This document shows positions 8,608 to 17,007 of a stretch of DNA of 64,000 bases, in pieces (the stretch's first letter is position 1; every line of letters starts with the position of its first letter). Location of the stretch: NCBI GenBank assembly GCA_035531955.1, contig DATKRZ010000039.1, positions 62,001-126,000 of the forward strand, read 5' to 3'. Under the pieces are notes generated by a model. It saw nothing but the letters and a program-made list of their open reading frames with translations. It had not been told where the DNA came from and ran no database searches. Source of the DNA: Bog-756 sp035531955 (GTDB lineage: Bacteria; Actinomycetota; Acidimicrobiia; Acidimicrobiales; RAAP-2). The translations under genes were made by a program, and so were the position numbers.

Positions 8608-9459
8608 TCAGCGCGGGGGCATGGCCGGGCCGTAGGGGACGTCACCCCGCAGGGTCACTCGGCGGGCGATGCGGGTGGCATCGCCGTAGTCGTCGAGTGC
8701 GTAGTGCAGGGTGGCCCGATTGTCCCAGAAGGCGATCGAACCGGGGCGCCACCGGAACCGGCAGGTGAGCTCCGGTTGTTGGCAGTGACGGTAGAGCATC
8801 TCCAAGATGGCGCTGCTCTCGTTCTTCGACAGCCCGAGGATCGACTGGGTGAATTGGGGGTTCACGAAGAGCCCCTTGCGGCCGCTCTCGGGGTGGGTGC
8901 GCACCACCGGATGGACGGCGGGAAGCAGCTTCTCGTGGAACTCGCCGTTCCACTGGTAACCGCCCCGGGCATCGACGTCGGCCGCGAACCACGGATCGAA
9001 GTGGACGGCGATCAGCGTCTCGCACATGGCCCGGACCGGTTCGGCCAGCCGGTCGTAGGCGTCCTGCAGACTGGACCAAACCGTGTCGCCACCCACCTCG
9101 GGGGCGGCCAGCATGTACAGGATCGAGCCGAAGGCGGGAGCCTGCAGGAAGGTGACGTCGGTGTGCCACCAGCTGGCCCGGTCCTCGCGGCTGTCGATGA
9201 GCAGCACCTCCGGGTTCTCCTCGGTGGCCGGGAGGACCGGGTGGCCTTCGGTGACCACGCCGAACTGGCGGGCGAAGTCCGCCTGCTGGGTGGGGGAGAG
9301 CTCCTGGTCACGGAAGAAGATCACGTGGTGGGTGTTGAGGGCGAGACGGACGTCAGCCACCGCTTGCCCGCTCAGCGGGACCGAGAGATCGAGGCCGTGC
9401 ACCTCGGCCCCTATGAGTGGGGACAGGGGGTTGATGGCGAATTCGGTGGCCACCGTCAC
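8608..9459 (-). CDS. TauD/TfdA-family 2-oxoglutarate-dependent dioxygenase
   Basis: A 283-residue Fe(II)/2-oxoglutarate dioxygenase. With the GTG start at 9459 (GAGGAT just upstream), the iron ligands fall at H99 and D101 (WWHTDVTF) and H252, with arginines at 263-267 for 2-oxoglutarate binding. This is almost the numbering of E. coli TauD (H99, D101, H255, R266/R270). An upstream ATG at 9480 is the alternative start. Members hydroxylate and so release sulfite from alkylsulfonates, or cleave phenoxyacetates, alkyl sulfates and similar compounds. The gene is next to the transporter operon but convergent with it, so a shared sulfonate role is only a possibility. Confidence 0.85.
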   Translation of the reverse strand: MTVATEFAINPLSPLIGAEVHGLDLSVPLSGQAVADVRLALNTHHVIFFRDQELSPTQQADFARQFGVVTEGHPVLPATEENPEVLLIDSREDRASWWHTDVTFLQAPAFGSILYMLAAPEVGGDTVWSSLQDAYDRLAEPVRAMCETLIAVHFDPWFAADVDARGGYQWNGEFHEKLLPAVHPVVRTHPESGRKGLFVNPQFTQSILGLSKNESSAILEMLYRHCQQPELTCRFRWRPGSIAFWDNRATLHYALDDYGDATRIARRVTLRGDVPYGPAMPPR

Positions 9460-9663
9460 GGGATCCTCACCATGCCCCATAGTGCCCCAAGGCCCGTGGC
9501 TTCTCAACCGCCACCGGGCCCGGCCACCGCCGCTCCGGCCGTTCGCCGGCCCGTCGCCGGTCGCCGACCTGTTTCGGGTCGACCGGGACAGCGGACCGAT
9601 GTGGCAACCTGAGCCCCGGGCCCACCAGAGCGATGGGTGCCGCGGACCGGAGGTCGGACGAGG

Positions 9664-10707
9664 ATGACACAGCTGCCCCCCGTGCGGCGCAACTTCTCAC
9701 CGTGGTTCCAGGTGGTCAGCCGTCTCATGACGACCGAGCAGGAAGACGCCCTGCCCGTCGACGACCTGTCGACATTGACGGCGTGGCTCGACCGGGTGCG
9801 CCGCCGGCTTCAGCGGGCCCTGGCGCCGTGGCCCCGGAGGGTCCCCTTGGAACTGGAGGTCACCGAAGAAGAGCAGTGCGACGGCTACCGGCGACAACGG
9901 CTGGTGTTCGACACGGAGGACACCATGTCGGTGCCCGCCTATCTCCTGGTGCCCGATGACCGCCGGTCGCCTGGATCAGCGGTGCTGGCCCTGCACGGGC
10001 ACGGACCCGGCAAGTCCCGGGTGTGCGGTCTGGACCCCGAGGCCGCTCCCGGCGACGCCTACGCGGCCGAGTTGGCCCGGCGCGGCCACGTGGTGCTGGC
10101 CCCGGACATGCGCTGTTTCGGCGAGCGCTCCGATTGGAACCCGCCCGACCACTACGCCTGCGACACCAACCTGGTCCACCAGGTGATGGGGGGTTGGAGT
10201 CCGCTCACCCAGAACCTCTGGGACCTCTCCCGTGCCCTCGACGTGCTCGAGGCGCATCCACTGGTGGACCCGTCGCGAATGGGGGCGGCAGGCCTCTCCT
10301 ACGGCGGCACGCTCACGCTGTTCCTCGCCGCCATCGACACCCGGGTGGCGGCCGCCGTGGTCAGCGGATACTTCTCCTCGTGGGCCGAAGCGCACAAGGT
10401 CCCCTGGAACATGTGCGGCTCCCAGGTCCTGCCGGGGATGCTCGGCCGTATGGAGCACGTGGATCTGGGCGCCCTGGTCGCCCCCCGCCCGCTGCTCGTC
10501 GAGACCGGGAGGAAGGACCTCATCTTCCCCCTGGCCGCCGCCGAGGAGGCGGTGGCTCGGCTGCGCCGGGTCTACCGGCACCTGGGAGCCGAAGGGCTCC
10601 TCGTGCACGACGTGTTCGACGGCGAGCACCAATGGCACGGTGTCCGCGCCTACCCGTTCCTCGAGCAGCACCTCGGGACCAACTCCCCGCCGGGAGCAGG
10701 CCGGTGA
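9664..10707 (+). CDS. alpha/beta hydrolase (dienelactone hydrolase/acetyl-xylan-esterase-like)
   Basis: A 347-residue serine hydrolase. The nucleophile elbow is GLSYGG (S212), and the catalytic histidine is probably H322 in the C-terminal GEHQWHG. The large N-terminal part with LALHGHGPGKS and PDMRCFGERS resembles the acetyl-xylan-esterase-like and DUF1749-type hydrolases that act on small acyl esters. The ATG at 9664 has GGAGG 10 nt upstream; a GTG at 9637 is less likely. It is divergent from the dioxygenase (204-nt gap with no clear motif) and convergent with the AhpD-like gene, 5 nt away. The substrate is not predictable. Confidence 0.75.
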   Translation: MTQLPPVRRNFSPWFQVVSRLMTTEQEDALPVDDLSTLTAWLDRVRRRLQRALAPWPRRVPLELEVTEEEQCDGYRRQRLVFDTEDTMSVPAYLLVPDDRRSPGSAVLALHGHGPGKSRVCGLDPEAAPGDAYAAELARRGHVVLAPDMRCFGERSDWNPPDHYACDTNLVHQVMGGWSPLTQNLWDLSRALDVLEAHPLVDPSRMGAAGLSYGGTLTLFLAAIDTRVAAAVVSGYFSSWAEAHKVPWNMCGSQVLPGMLGRMEHVDLGALVAPRPLLVETGRKDLIFPLAAAEEAVARLRRVYRHLGAEGLLVHDVFDGEHQWHGVRAYPFLEQHLGTNSPPGAGR

Positions 10708-10712
10708 ACGGC

Positions 10713-11177
10713 TCAGGACCCGATCGGACGGTAGCTGCCGGGCTCGGGAGAGCCCGTGGTGATGGCCAGCCGGTTCCAGGCATTGATCTCGACGATGAGA
10801 TAGAGGAGCCTGGTGAGCTCCTCGGGAGTGAACTCCGAGGCGGCCGTATCGACCACCGACGCCGGGAGGTGTCCCGGGGCGATCAGGGTCACGGCCTCGG
10901 TCAGCGCCAGCGCCGCCCGTTCGCGATCGGTGAAGAACGGGGCCTCCCGCCAGGCGCTCAGCGCGTAGAGCCGCTGTTCCGACTCACCCTGTGACCTGGC
11001 GTCCTTCGAGTGCATGTCGATGCAGTAGGCACACCCGTTGATCTGGGAGGCGCGCATCTTCACCAGCTCGAGGAGCCCGGGATCGAGCCCAGAGGCCTTG
11101 ACGGCCAGGCTGAGACGCTGCAGGGCCTGATAGCCGTCGGGCCAAGAGGGGAACGCCCCGGTACGAACGTCGCTCAT
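10713..11177 (-). CDS. AhpD-like/carboxymuconolactone decarboxylase family protein
   Basis: A 154-residue all-helical protein with the redox pair C49-x-x-C52 and H56 (GCAYCIDMHSKDA), the signature of AhpD-like alkylhydroperoxidase proteins. The motif marks a thiol peroxidase or its reductase partner rather than true carboxymuconolactone decarboxylase. It carries the usual 'ERAALALTEAVTLI' helix. The ATG at 11177 is preferred; a GTG at 11195 sits directly on a GGGAGG and would add six residues. It is 57 nt from the NagB-like gene on the same strand, so it may be the last gene of that transcript, or independent. Confidence 0.82.
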   Translation of the reverse strand: MSDVRTGAFPSWPDGYQALQRLSLAVKASGLDPGLLELVKMRASQINGCAYCIDMHSKDARSQGESEQRLYALSAWREAPFFTDRERAALALTEAVTLIAPGHLPASVVDTAASEFTPEELTRLLYLIVEINAWNRLAITTGSPEPGSYRPIGS

Positions 11178-11234
11178 CACGACGATCGTACCCACCTCCC
11201 GCGGGTAGGTCGGGGTTCGGGACCACCCCGACGG

Positions 11235-12035
11235 TCAGGAGCCGGCCGGCCGCGGCTCTGGACCGGGGGACAGCAGCTGCGCCGAATCCGGGTCGAGGTA
11301 GATCGTTGCGTGTGGGGTCCTCTGCAGAATGGAGGCCGGACACGCCGTGGTCACCGGCCCCTCCACCGCGGCCCGTACCGGCACGGCTTTACGCATTTCG
11401 GGGACGACGGCCAGGACCCGCTTTGCCCGGAGCAGGGCGGGGACGGTCACGGTGAGCGCCCGTGCGGGTACTTCGGCGTCGCTGGCGAAGTGCCCTTCGT
11501 CGACCTGCTGGCGCCGACAGGACTGGTCGAGCACCACCACCTTCACCACGTGTTCGTCCTCGAAGTCCGCAACCGGCGGATCATTGAAGGCCAGGTGGCC
11601 GTTCTCCCCGATGCCCAGACAGCAGAGGTCGAGCGGGTGGGTGTCGAGGAGGTGCGCGTAGCGCTCGCACTCGGCGTCAGGAGGGGCCAGCCCCTGGAGG
11701 TAGTGAGCGGCCCGGGGTCGGGCGGGCTCTTCGATCCGCTCGCGGATCCAACGCTGGAAGCTGGCGGGATGATCGGGGCCGATGCCGATGTACTCGTCCA
11801 TGTGGAAGACGACGATGTCAGGCCATGGCACCTCGGTGGACCGGGCCATGAGGGCGTCGACGAAGGCGAACTGGGAGTTGCCGGTGGCGAACATGGCGTG
11901 GGCCACCCCGTACCGGGCCACCGCCGCGCCCAGCACATCGACCGCCTCGGCGGCCGCGGCCCGGGCCATGGCCGCAGTGTCGGGGAGCACGACCACGTCG
12001 GCCCGCCCGAGCCTCCCGTCGGCTGATGGAGCCAT
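11235..12035 (-). CDS. glucosamine-6-phosphate deaminase-like (NagB family) protein
   Basis: A 266-residue sugar-phosphate isomerase/deaminase-fold protein. FHMDEYIG (D80, E81) matches the NagB proton-transfer aspartate motif. GIGENGHLAFNDPP (H147) matches the ring-opening histidine loop. The C-terminal GP.TTACPASILQ is also family-typical. Family members convert glucosamine-6-phosphate to fructose-6-phosphate and ammonia, or act on other sugar phosphates. It follows the luciferase-like oxidoreductase by 10 nt and so looks like the last gene of a four-gene operon (14584 down to 11235). That context suggests a modified-sugar pathway rather than general amino-sugar use; this is inference. Confidence 0.78.
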   Translation of the reverse strand: MAPSADGRLGRADVVVLPDTAAMARAAAAEAVDVLGAAVARYGVAHAMFATGNSQFAFVDALMARSTEVPWPDIVVFHMDEYIGIGPDHPASFQRWIRERIEEPARPRAAHYLQGLAPPDAECERYAHLLDTHPLDLCCLGIGENGHLAFNDPPVADFEDEHVVKVVVLDQSCRRQQVDEGHFASDAEVPARALTVTVPALLRAKRVLAVVPEMRKAVPVRAAVEGPVTTACPASILQRTPHATIYLDPDSAQLLSPGPEPRPAGS

Positions 12036-12045
12036 CGCCCGGTGC

Positions 12046-13050
12046 CTAGGGCACCTTCAGGGCCGGCACGACCTCGGCCATGAACCGCCGCAGGGTGTCG
12101 TCGCCCGGGTAGTCGCGCAGCCACAGGATGAGCCCGCGGCACCCGGCGTCCACGAAGGCCTGGGTCTTGTCGATCACCTGGTCGACGGTGCCGACCAGGT
12201 TGTCGGCCAGGTAGCGCCCGGTCGGCGTACCTCCCCAGAGATCGCCCCCGCCCTCGGACTCGCACCAGGCGAGGGTCTCCGCCTCGGTGTCGAACAGCCG
12301 ACAATCGGGGCCGTGGGTCCTGGTGATATCGGCGAAGGGCCGTCCGATCTCCTCGCAGTACCGCTCCAGCAATCCGGATTTGCGCTCGAAGTCGGCCAGG
12401 CCCACCTGCCAGTTGGTGAGGTCGGCCCGCCGGGCGGCGATGCGCAGATTGACCTTCTCACCACCCCCTCCCACCAGCACCGGCGGCAGCTGCTGCACGG
12501 GTTTGGGATCGCAGTAGGCCCCGTCGAAGTGGAGGTGGTCGCCGTCGAAGGTGACCGTCTCTTCGGTCCACAGCCGCCGGACCACCTCGAGGGTCTCGTC
12601 GAGGACCGCCAGGCGCAACGGGTTGGACAGGTAGTCGTAGCCGTAGGAGTGGTACTCCTCGTGGAACCACCCCGCCCCCAGGCCGAGGATGAGCCGGCCG
12701 CCCGAATAGACGTCGATACAGGCCGCCTCCTTGGCCAGCAGCCCGGCGTTGCGGTAGGAGGCGCAGGTGACCAGTTGGCCCAGGCCCACCCGCGAGGTCT
12801 GCTGCGAGATCGCCGCCAGCATGGTGAAGGCCTCGAACACGTGGGTGGCCTCGCGCCGGGGCACCGTCTCGACGTGGTCGTACACCCACAGGTCGTCGTA
12901 TCCCAGCGATTCGGCCAGTCGGGCCAGCTCCACCGATCGTCCCCAGGCGTCGGGACCGCTCCATCCCGCGTACTCGAGCTTCCACCCCTGTGGGATGAAG
13001 ACTCCGACCCGGAGCGGGATCTCGCCCCCGGGGCCAGGGGTGGAGCTCAC
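12046..13050 (-). CDS. luciferase-like (LLM class) F420/flavin-dependent oxidoreductase
   Basis: A 334-residue TIM-barrel oxidoreductase of the bacterial-luciferase superfamily. Recognisable segments are the N-terminal LRVGVFIPQGW, ARLAESLGYDDLWVYDH, and the central VYSGGRLILGLGAGWFHEEY, typical of actinobacterial F420-dependent dehydrogenases. The GTG start overlaps the stop of the VOC gene by GTGA, so the two are translationally coupled. In this operon it sits with a zinc dehydrogenase and a NagB-like protein, consistent with stepwise oxidation of one substrate. The cofactor (F420 or FMN) and the substrate cannot be decided from sequence alone. Confidence 0.85.
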   Translation of the reverse strand: MSSTPGPGGEIPLRVGVFIPQGWKLEYAGWSGPDAWGRSVELARLAESLGYDDLWVYDHVETVPRREATHVFEAFTMLAAISQQTSRVGLGQLVTCASYRNAGLLAKEAACIDVYSGGRLILGLGAGWFHEEYHSYGYDYLSNPLRLAVLDETLEVVRRLWTEETVTFDGDHLHFDGAYCDPKPVQQLPPVLVGGGGEKVNLRIAARRADLTNWQVGLADFERKSGLLERYCEEIGRPFADITRTHGPDCRLFDTEAETLAWCESEGGGDLWGGTPTGRYLADNLVGTVDQVIDKTQAFVDAGCRGLILWLRDYPGDDTLRRFMAEVVPALKVP

Positions 13051-13493
13051 GCCGCGAACTCCCACCACTGGACCTCGCACATCATGGGCAGCAGGTACCG
13101 GACGTAGAGCGAGTGGATCTTGACGACCTCCTGGTCGTCCATGTGCAGATCGATGAGATCGACCCGGTCGTCGCCCTGGTGGAAGGAGGTGGCCCGGTCC
13201 TGCACCCCCTGCAGCTCCTCCATCGACCCCACCGAAAAGCCGAAGTGGTCCATGCGGGGGCAGCGCATCGGGTCGTCTTCGGCAATGAGGAAGATGAACT
13301 GGTCCCAGTGGACGCACGACAGGATGAGCCGGTGGCGGTCCTCGGTCATGACCTCGATTTCGTCGAACCCGAATACCTCGCTCCAGAATCGGCAGATGTC
13401 GTTGCGATTGTGTTGGTCGAGCAGGTCTGCCGGCAGGCTCATGGCTACATGGTTGAAGCGCGGGTTGCCGGTGGGGTAGTAGGGATGGGCCAT
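13047..13493 (-). CDS. VOC (glyoxalase/dioxygenase-fold) family protein
   Basis: A 148-residue protein with the paired beta-alpha-beta-beta-beta modules of the vicinal-oxygen-chelate fold. H16 (FNHVAM) opens the first module, and MDHFGFSVGSMEEL opens the second. Candidate metal ligands are these histidines and acidic residues near the C-terminus. The ATG at 13493 overlaps the stop of the dehydrogenase gene (TGATG) and has GGAGG 6 nt upstream. The end overlaps the start of the luciferase-like gene. Such tight coupling on both sides argues that it works on the same substrate as its neighbours, perhaps as an isomerase, epimerase or dioxygenase. Confidence 0.8.
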   Translation of the reverse strand: MAHPYYPTGNPRFNHVAMSLPADLLDQHNRNDICRFWSEVFGFDEIEVMTEDRHRLILSCVHWDQFIFLIAEDDPMRCPRMDHFGFSVGSMEELQGVQDRATSFHQGDDRVDLIDLHMDDQEVVKIHSLYVRYLLPMMCEVQWWEFAA

Positions 13494-14584
13494 CACTCAC
13501 CTCCGTCGGTGAGGGGCACGGCCACTGCCCCGTCGGACAGGTGCGGGACCACCATCACCTTGCCTGCGTAGCGGCCCGCGGCCAGACCGGCCAAGGCGTC
13601 GGACAGCCGGTCGAGGGGTACGTCCTCCGCCTCTATCAGCGCTTCGGTGGGGAAGCCGTCGGAGGCCAGCAGCTCGAGCGCGCGCTCGAAGCCGCCCTTG
13701 TCGTAGACGAAGCTGCCCACCACGTGCAGCTCGTTGAGGATGAAGCGGTTGGGGTCGAAGGCCGGATGGTCGATGCCCGCCCCCACCAGGGCCAGGGTGC
13801 CGCCGCGGCGCAGCTGGTGGAACGCCGTCTCGATGGCCGCCTTCTTGCCCGAGCACTCGAGCACCACGTGCACGGCACGCTCGGAGATCCGCTCTGGCTC
13901 CCAGGGTGCAAAGGTCTCGAGGTCGGCCGGGTCCAGAACCTCGGCGGCACCCAGGTCCCGGGCCAACTGCCTGCGCCGCTCACCGGGCTCCACGACAGTG
14001 ACCGGCCCGATGCCGGCCGCCACCAGGGCGGCGACCGAGAGGGCCCCGATGGGCCCCGCTCCGATGACCATCACCGTGTCACCCGGACCGGCGCCCGACC
14101 GGGTGATCCCGTGGAGGGCCACCGCCAGCGGCTCGGCCAGGGCTGCCTGGCGCGCGGTGAGCCCCGACGGGAGCCGGAGGAGGGAGGCCGCCCGCACCAG
14201 CACGTAGCGGGCGAAGGCGCCGTCGTGGCCGTCGGTCACCGATCCCTCCCGGTCCTCGCACTGAGAGGGCTTCCCCTCCAGGCATCGGCGGCACCGCCCA
14301 CACCTCGGCGAGGTGCCCTCCACCACCGTCTCACCGATGCCCCAGCCGTCCACCCCCTCGCCGAGGGCGACGACGGTCCCGGTGAATTCGTGGCCGGCCA
14401 CCAGACCCGGCTTGTCACCCCAGCCTTCGAGCAGCATGTGGATGTCCGAGCCGCAGATGCCGCAGTGGTCCACCTCCAAGAGCACCTCGCCGGGGCCGGG
14501 GCGCGGTACCGGTCGCTCCTCCACCACGACCTCGCCGGGGCGCCGGTAGACGGCCGCCGGCATCACCTCGGGCAGTTCGATCAC
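13493..14584 (-). CDS. zinc-dependent medium-chain alcohol/sugar dehydrogenase
   Basis: A 363-residue medium-chain dehydrogenase, close to the threonine/sorbitol dehydrogenase branch. The catalytic zinc site is visible as C44 (CGICGSDIH) and H65-E66 (GHE). The structural zinc cysteines are C96, C99, C102 and C110. GAGPIG marks the NAD(P) Rossmann loop. It is the first gene of the tightly spaced minus-strand operon dehydrogenase-VOC-luciferase-like-NagB-like. A polyol or sugar-alcohol substrate would fit the NagB-like partner; that is inference. The 141 nt upstream (14585-14725) holds no gene. Confidence 0.87.
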   Translation of the reverse strand: MIELPEVMPAAVYRRPGEVVVEERPVPRPGPGEVLLEVDHCGICGSDIHMLLEGWGDKPGLVAGHEFTGTVVALGEGVDGWGIGETVVEGTSPRCGRCRRCLEGKPSQCEDREGSVTDGHDGAFARYVLVRAASLLRLPSGLTARQAALAEPLAVALHGITRSGAGPGDTVMVIGAGPIGALSVAALVAAGIGPVTVVEPGERRRQLARDLGAAEVLDPADLETFAPWEPERISERAVHVVLECSGKKAAIETAFHQLRRGGTLALVGAGIDHPAFDPNRFILNELHVVGSFVYDKGGFERALELLASDGFPTEALIEAEDVPLDRLSDALAGLAAGRYAGKVMVVPHLSDGAVAVPLTDGGE

Positions 14585-14725
14585 CGCTCCACCTCCCCCG
14601 ACTGGATCCGATCCGGGCTGTCCGGCGCAAAACCGACGCCTGACACGGGCGTCACTCTAGGCCAGCAGGCGACACCGGGCACTCTGTGGCACCGCCCGGT
14701 GGCTCCTGCGAAGTCGACGTCCGGT

Positions 14726-15406
14726 TCACACGCCCTCGGGCACCAGCATCTCCGGTCCGTCGTTCCGCACGTTCCCGACGGCACGGTTCACCGGGCGGCG
14801 GACGAGGGTCCCCTCGACACCGGCGCCGAGCAGCGACTTCAGTTCATCGCGATCGGTCACGGCGGGATCGAGCCAGTGTTCCCATGCTTCCGGCTCGAGG
14901 ACCACGGGCTGGCGGTCGTGGATCGGCATGTCGGGCCCGGCCTGGGTGGTGATGATCGTGGCGCTCCGCAATTCAGTGCCGTCGTCAGCCCGCCCCTTCT
15001 CGCGCAGCCCCGCTAGAACCAGTGGGCCCCCGTCGGCCCGGGTGAAGGCAAAGGGCTGCTTCTCTTTGCCTTCCCGCTCCCATTCGTAGAAGGCACCCAC
15101 AGGCACCAGGATCCGGCCCCGCCTGAAGGCAGAACGGAAGACGGGCTTCATCGCCGCAGTCTCGCCCCTGGCGTTGAACGTGTTCTTGATGGAGCCGGTG
15201 TCCTTGGCACCCCGGGGCACCAGGCCCCACCGGTAGGTACTGAGCATTCGCTCACCGGCCCGGCCCACCCCGACACCGAGGATCGGGTCGGTCGGGGCGA
15301 CGTTCCAGCTGGGGGTCCATCCGTCGGCGAGATCCGGATCGAGACCGGCGTCGAGCCACTCGGCGATCTTCCGGGGTTCGTCGTAGAGAGCGATCCGTCC
15401 GCACAT
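14726..15406 (-). CDS. SRAP-domain DNA-protein crosslink protein (YedK/HMCES family)
   Basis: A 226-residue SOS-response-associated peptidase. These proteins shield abasic sites in single-stranded DNA by forming a thiazolidine crosslink through Cys2. The key residues are all present: C2 (MCGR), N78 (FNARGET), E108 (GAFYEW) and H163 (MPIHDRQP), each offset by three from E. coli YedK N75, E105 and H160. WNVAPT and YRWGLVP are further family marks. The initiator Met must be removed to expose Cys2. It appears to be a single-gene unit; no LexA-like site was recognised upstream. Confidence 0.9.
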   Translation of the reverse strand: MCGRIALYDEPRKIAEWLDAGLDPDLADGWTPSWNVAPTDPILGVGVGRAGERMLSTYRWGLVPRGAKDTGSIKNTFNARGETAAMKPVFRSAFRRGRILVPVGAFYEWEREGKEKQPFAFTRADGGPLVLAGLREKGRADDGTELRSATIITTQAGPDMPIHDRQPVVLEPEAWEHWLDPAVTDRDELKSLLGAGVEGTLVRRPVNRAVGNVRNDGPEMLVPEGV

Positions 15407-15489
15407 GGCCCCAGCCTAAGGCGCAGGTGCCGGACCCCGGTGCGGAACTGTCGCGGGCCGGCGGAGCGAAGTGGACCACAGGGTGCCGG

Positions 15490-15921
15490 TCAACGTCTCA
15501 CCCGACTGAGCCTGGCGACTTTCCTCTTCGCTCTGGTCCTTCTCCCTTTGAGGTGGGAGTGGCCCCGCTTGGAGGCGGTCAGGACTCCCCGAGCCGCCGC
15601 GGGCGTGGCCGCTGGCGATCTCCCTGTGCTCGGTACCGCGGCGGTCTTCGGAACCGCGGTGGTGCTCGGCACCGCGGCGTTCGGGACTGTCGTGCTGGGA
15701 GCCGGTGGGGAGAAGAGCGGTACTTGAGCCGCGCTCGCCGGGTGGTGACGGACCGGGGACTTCGGAGCGAACACACTGCCCATGGCCACCAGGCCGATGA
15801 GCATGACAGCCGCCACCCCAAGCGCTCCGACGAGCTTCATCCGCGACTGCTTGTCGGGCAGCGTCGCCTGGCCCTCCAGCCAGCTCGTCCACTTCTTCAA
15901 TGCCTGCAGCCAATCGGTCAC
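15490..15921 (-). CDS. hypothetical protein with one membrane anchor and a basic C-terminus
   Basis: A 143-residue frame starting at a GTG with an AGGGGGG ribosome site just upstream. It has a short amphipathic N-terminus (DWLQALKKWTSWLEG), one predicted membrane helix (about residues 30-50, MKLVGALGVAAVMLIGLVAMG), a proline/threonine/alanine-rich middle with SsTTVPnAAVPSTTAVPKTAAVPST-like low complexity, and a strongly Lys/Arg-rich tail. No family was recognised. The opposite strand is also open here, so coding is inferred mainly from the anchor-like hydrophobic stretch and the ribosome site. Confidence 0.45.
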   Translation of the reverse strand: MTDWLQALKKWTSWLEGQATLPDKQSRMKLVGALGVAAVMLIGLVAMGSVFAPKSPVRHHPASAAQVPLFSPPAPSTTVPNAAVPSTTAVPKTAAVPSTGRSPAATPAAARGVLTASKRGHSHLKGRRTRAKRKVARLSRVRR

Positions 15922-16181
15922 CACGATCCCCCCTGTGCCGAGCCGTGCACGGGACAGCCTACGACGAAGCGCGGGTGGCGGGATGTCGCCCACCGGACCG
16001 GGAGGGTGGGCCGTCGAGCGGGTCGGTGTGCGTCCCGGCTGCGGAGGTGTCCGGGACCATCGACCAGTGATCCCGAGGCGCAGGCCCCGGGGGCCGGTTC
16101 GACGGACAAATAGCTCAAGTTCAGGCCCGATTGGGTCGTTCCTCCGTTGGGGGATCGGAATTGTGGTTCGGAAGGCCGGCG

Positions 16182-16415
16182 ATGCCACGCCACATCGACA
16201 AGCCAGAGATGACCGTCATCCGGGGACCCGCGGTTGACTTCACGCGGCCGCGGCCTGGATCCGAGACCCACGCTCTCACTCCGGCGGACGGCTCGGTGGC
16301 CCGATCGGACGACTGTGTGAGCGTGTACTGCGCCCAGTGCCAGAGGTGGGTCGACTGTTACGAGGACATCCCGCCCGAAGTGGCCTGGGAGCGACATGCC
16401 ACGCTGTTCCACTGA
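16182..16415 (+). CDS. small CxxC-containing hypothetical protein
   Basis: A 77-residue frame starting at an ATG preceded by GGAAGG at about 6 nt. The C-terminal half carries CAQCQRWVDCY, with a CxxC and a third cysteine, followed by a short predicted helix (EVAWERHATLFH) with a histidine. This could be a small zinc-binding knuckle. The N-terminal part is low in recognisable structure. It ends one base before the convergent SnoaL-like gene. No family was recognised, and a start at 16209 is possible. The 260 nt before it (15922-16181) hold no gene that can be supported. Confidence 0.5.
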   Translation: MPRHIDKPEMTVIRGPAVDFTRPRPGSETHALTPADGSVARSDDCVSVYCAQCQRWVDCYEDIPPEVAWERHATLFH

Positions 16416-16416
16416 G

Positions 16417-16893
16417 TTATCCATCCGGTGACTCTGCCATCGGATAAGGGGCCTCCGGCAGCCCAGGCATCGGGTTGTCCCACCAAAGTGTGTGCTCGAT
16501 CCGCTCTGCTATCCGCCAGCCGGATGGAGTATTGACAAGTTGGTCGTGGTAGCGACCGCCGACCGTGAACAGCCATGGCCTGCCGCCGACCTCGAGGCGG
16601 TTGGTGTTGAGGAAACATGATCTGGCGCAGATCCCATCGGGGCCGCTGCCGAACTCACGATTCACCACCAGGTGTTGGGTCAGGTGGAACGTGGGAAGGA
16701 CGCTGGCGAGCCACTGGCGGACCTCGGGGTAGGTTCCCTCGATGCCACCCGCCGACCGGTAGTCGAGACGGGCATCATTCGTGAATACGGTGTCGAGCAG
16801 ATCCCAGTCGAGACTGTCAATGGCGGTGGCGTAGCGGGTGAGAAGGTCGTCCATCAGGATCCGATCCGCTACGGCGATACCGTCGCTCTCCAT
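16417..16893 (-). CDS. SnoaL-like (NTF2-fold) domain protein
   Basis: A 158-residue protein with the cone-shaped NTF2/SnoaL fold. It has the typical start helix DRILMDDLLTRYATAIDSLDWDLLDTVFTNDARLDY, a middle helix TYPEVRQWLASVL, and then HLTQHLVVNREF and the strand pair ending WRIAERIEHTLWW. The set resembles the SnoaL_4 subfamily of ring-hydroxylating or steroid-isomerase-like proteins. The Tyr/Asp and His residues of that pocket are present, but no substrate follows from context. The ATG at 16893 begins just before conserved sequence; the frame is open further upstream but unlike the family. It is divergent from the phosphotransferase at 17008. Confidence 0.8.
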   Translation of the reverse strand: MESDGIAVADRILMDDLLTRYATAIDSLDWDLLDTVFTNDARLDYRSAGGIEGTYPEVRQWLASVLPTFHLTQHLVVNREFGSGPDGICARSCFLNTNRLEVGGRPWLFTVGGRYHDQLVNTPSGWRIAERIEHTLWWDNPMPGLPEAPYPMAESPDG

Positions 16894-16959
16894 GGCAGAG
16901 AAGGATACCTCGGCCGCTCTCGGCCAGGCCCGAGGTCGTGCCGACGGCCCATGGTCATG

Positions 16960-16973
16960 GTCATGGCCATGAC
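16960..16973. promoter_or_regulatory. 14-bp perfect palindrome in a divergent promoter region
   Basis: GTCATGGCCATGAC is a perfect palindrome 66 bp upstream of the SnoaL-like gene and 34 bp upstream of the phosphotransferase gene. It overlaps a short tandem run of ATGGTC (three copies from 16951, the third partial). Its place between divergent starts suggests a binding site for a dimeric regulator, but no cognate regulator is identifiable. Confidence 0.35.
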
Positions 16974-17007
16974 GTGATCCACGTCCGATCCCGTAGAGTC
17001 CGAAGCG

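Noticed and set aside
15427..16113. Plus-strand hypothetical of 228 residues
   Set aside because: It lacks a ribosome site and family resemblance; the minus-strand frame has a membrane anchor and a good ribosome site.
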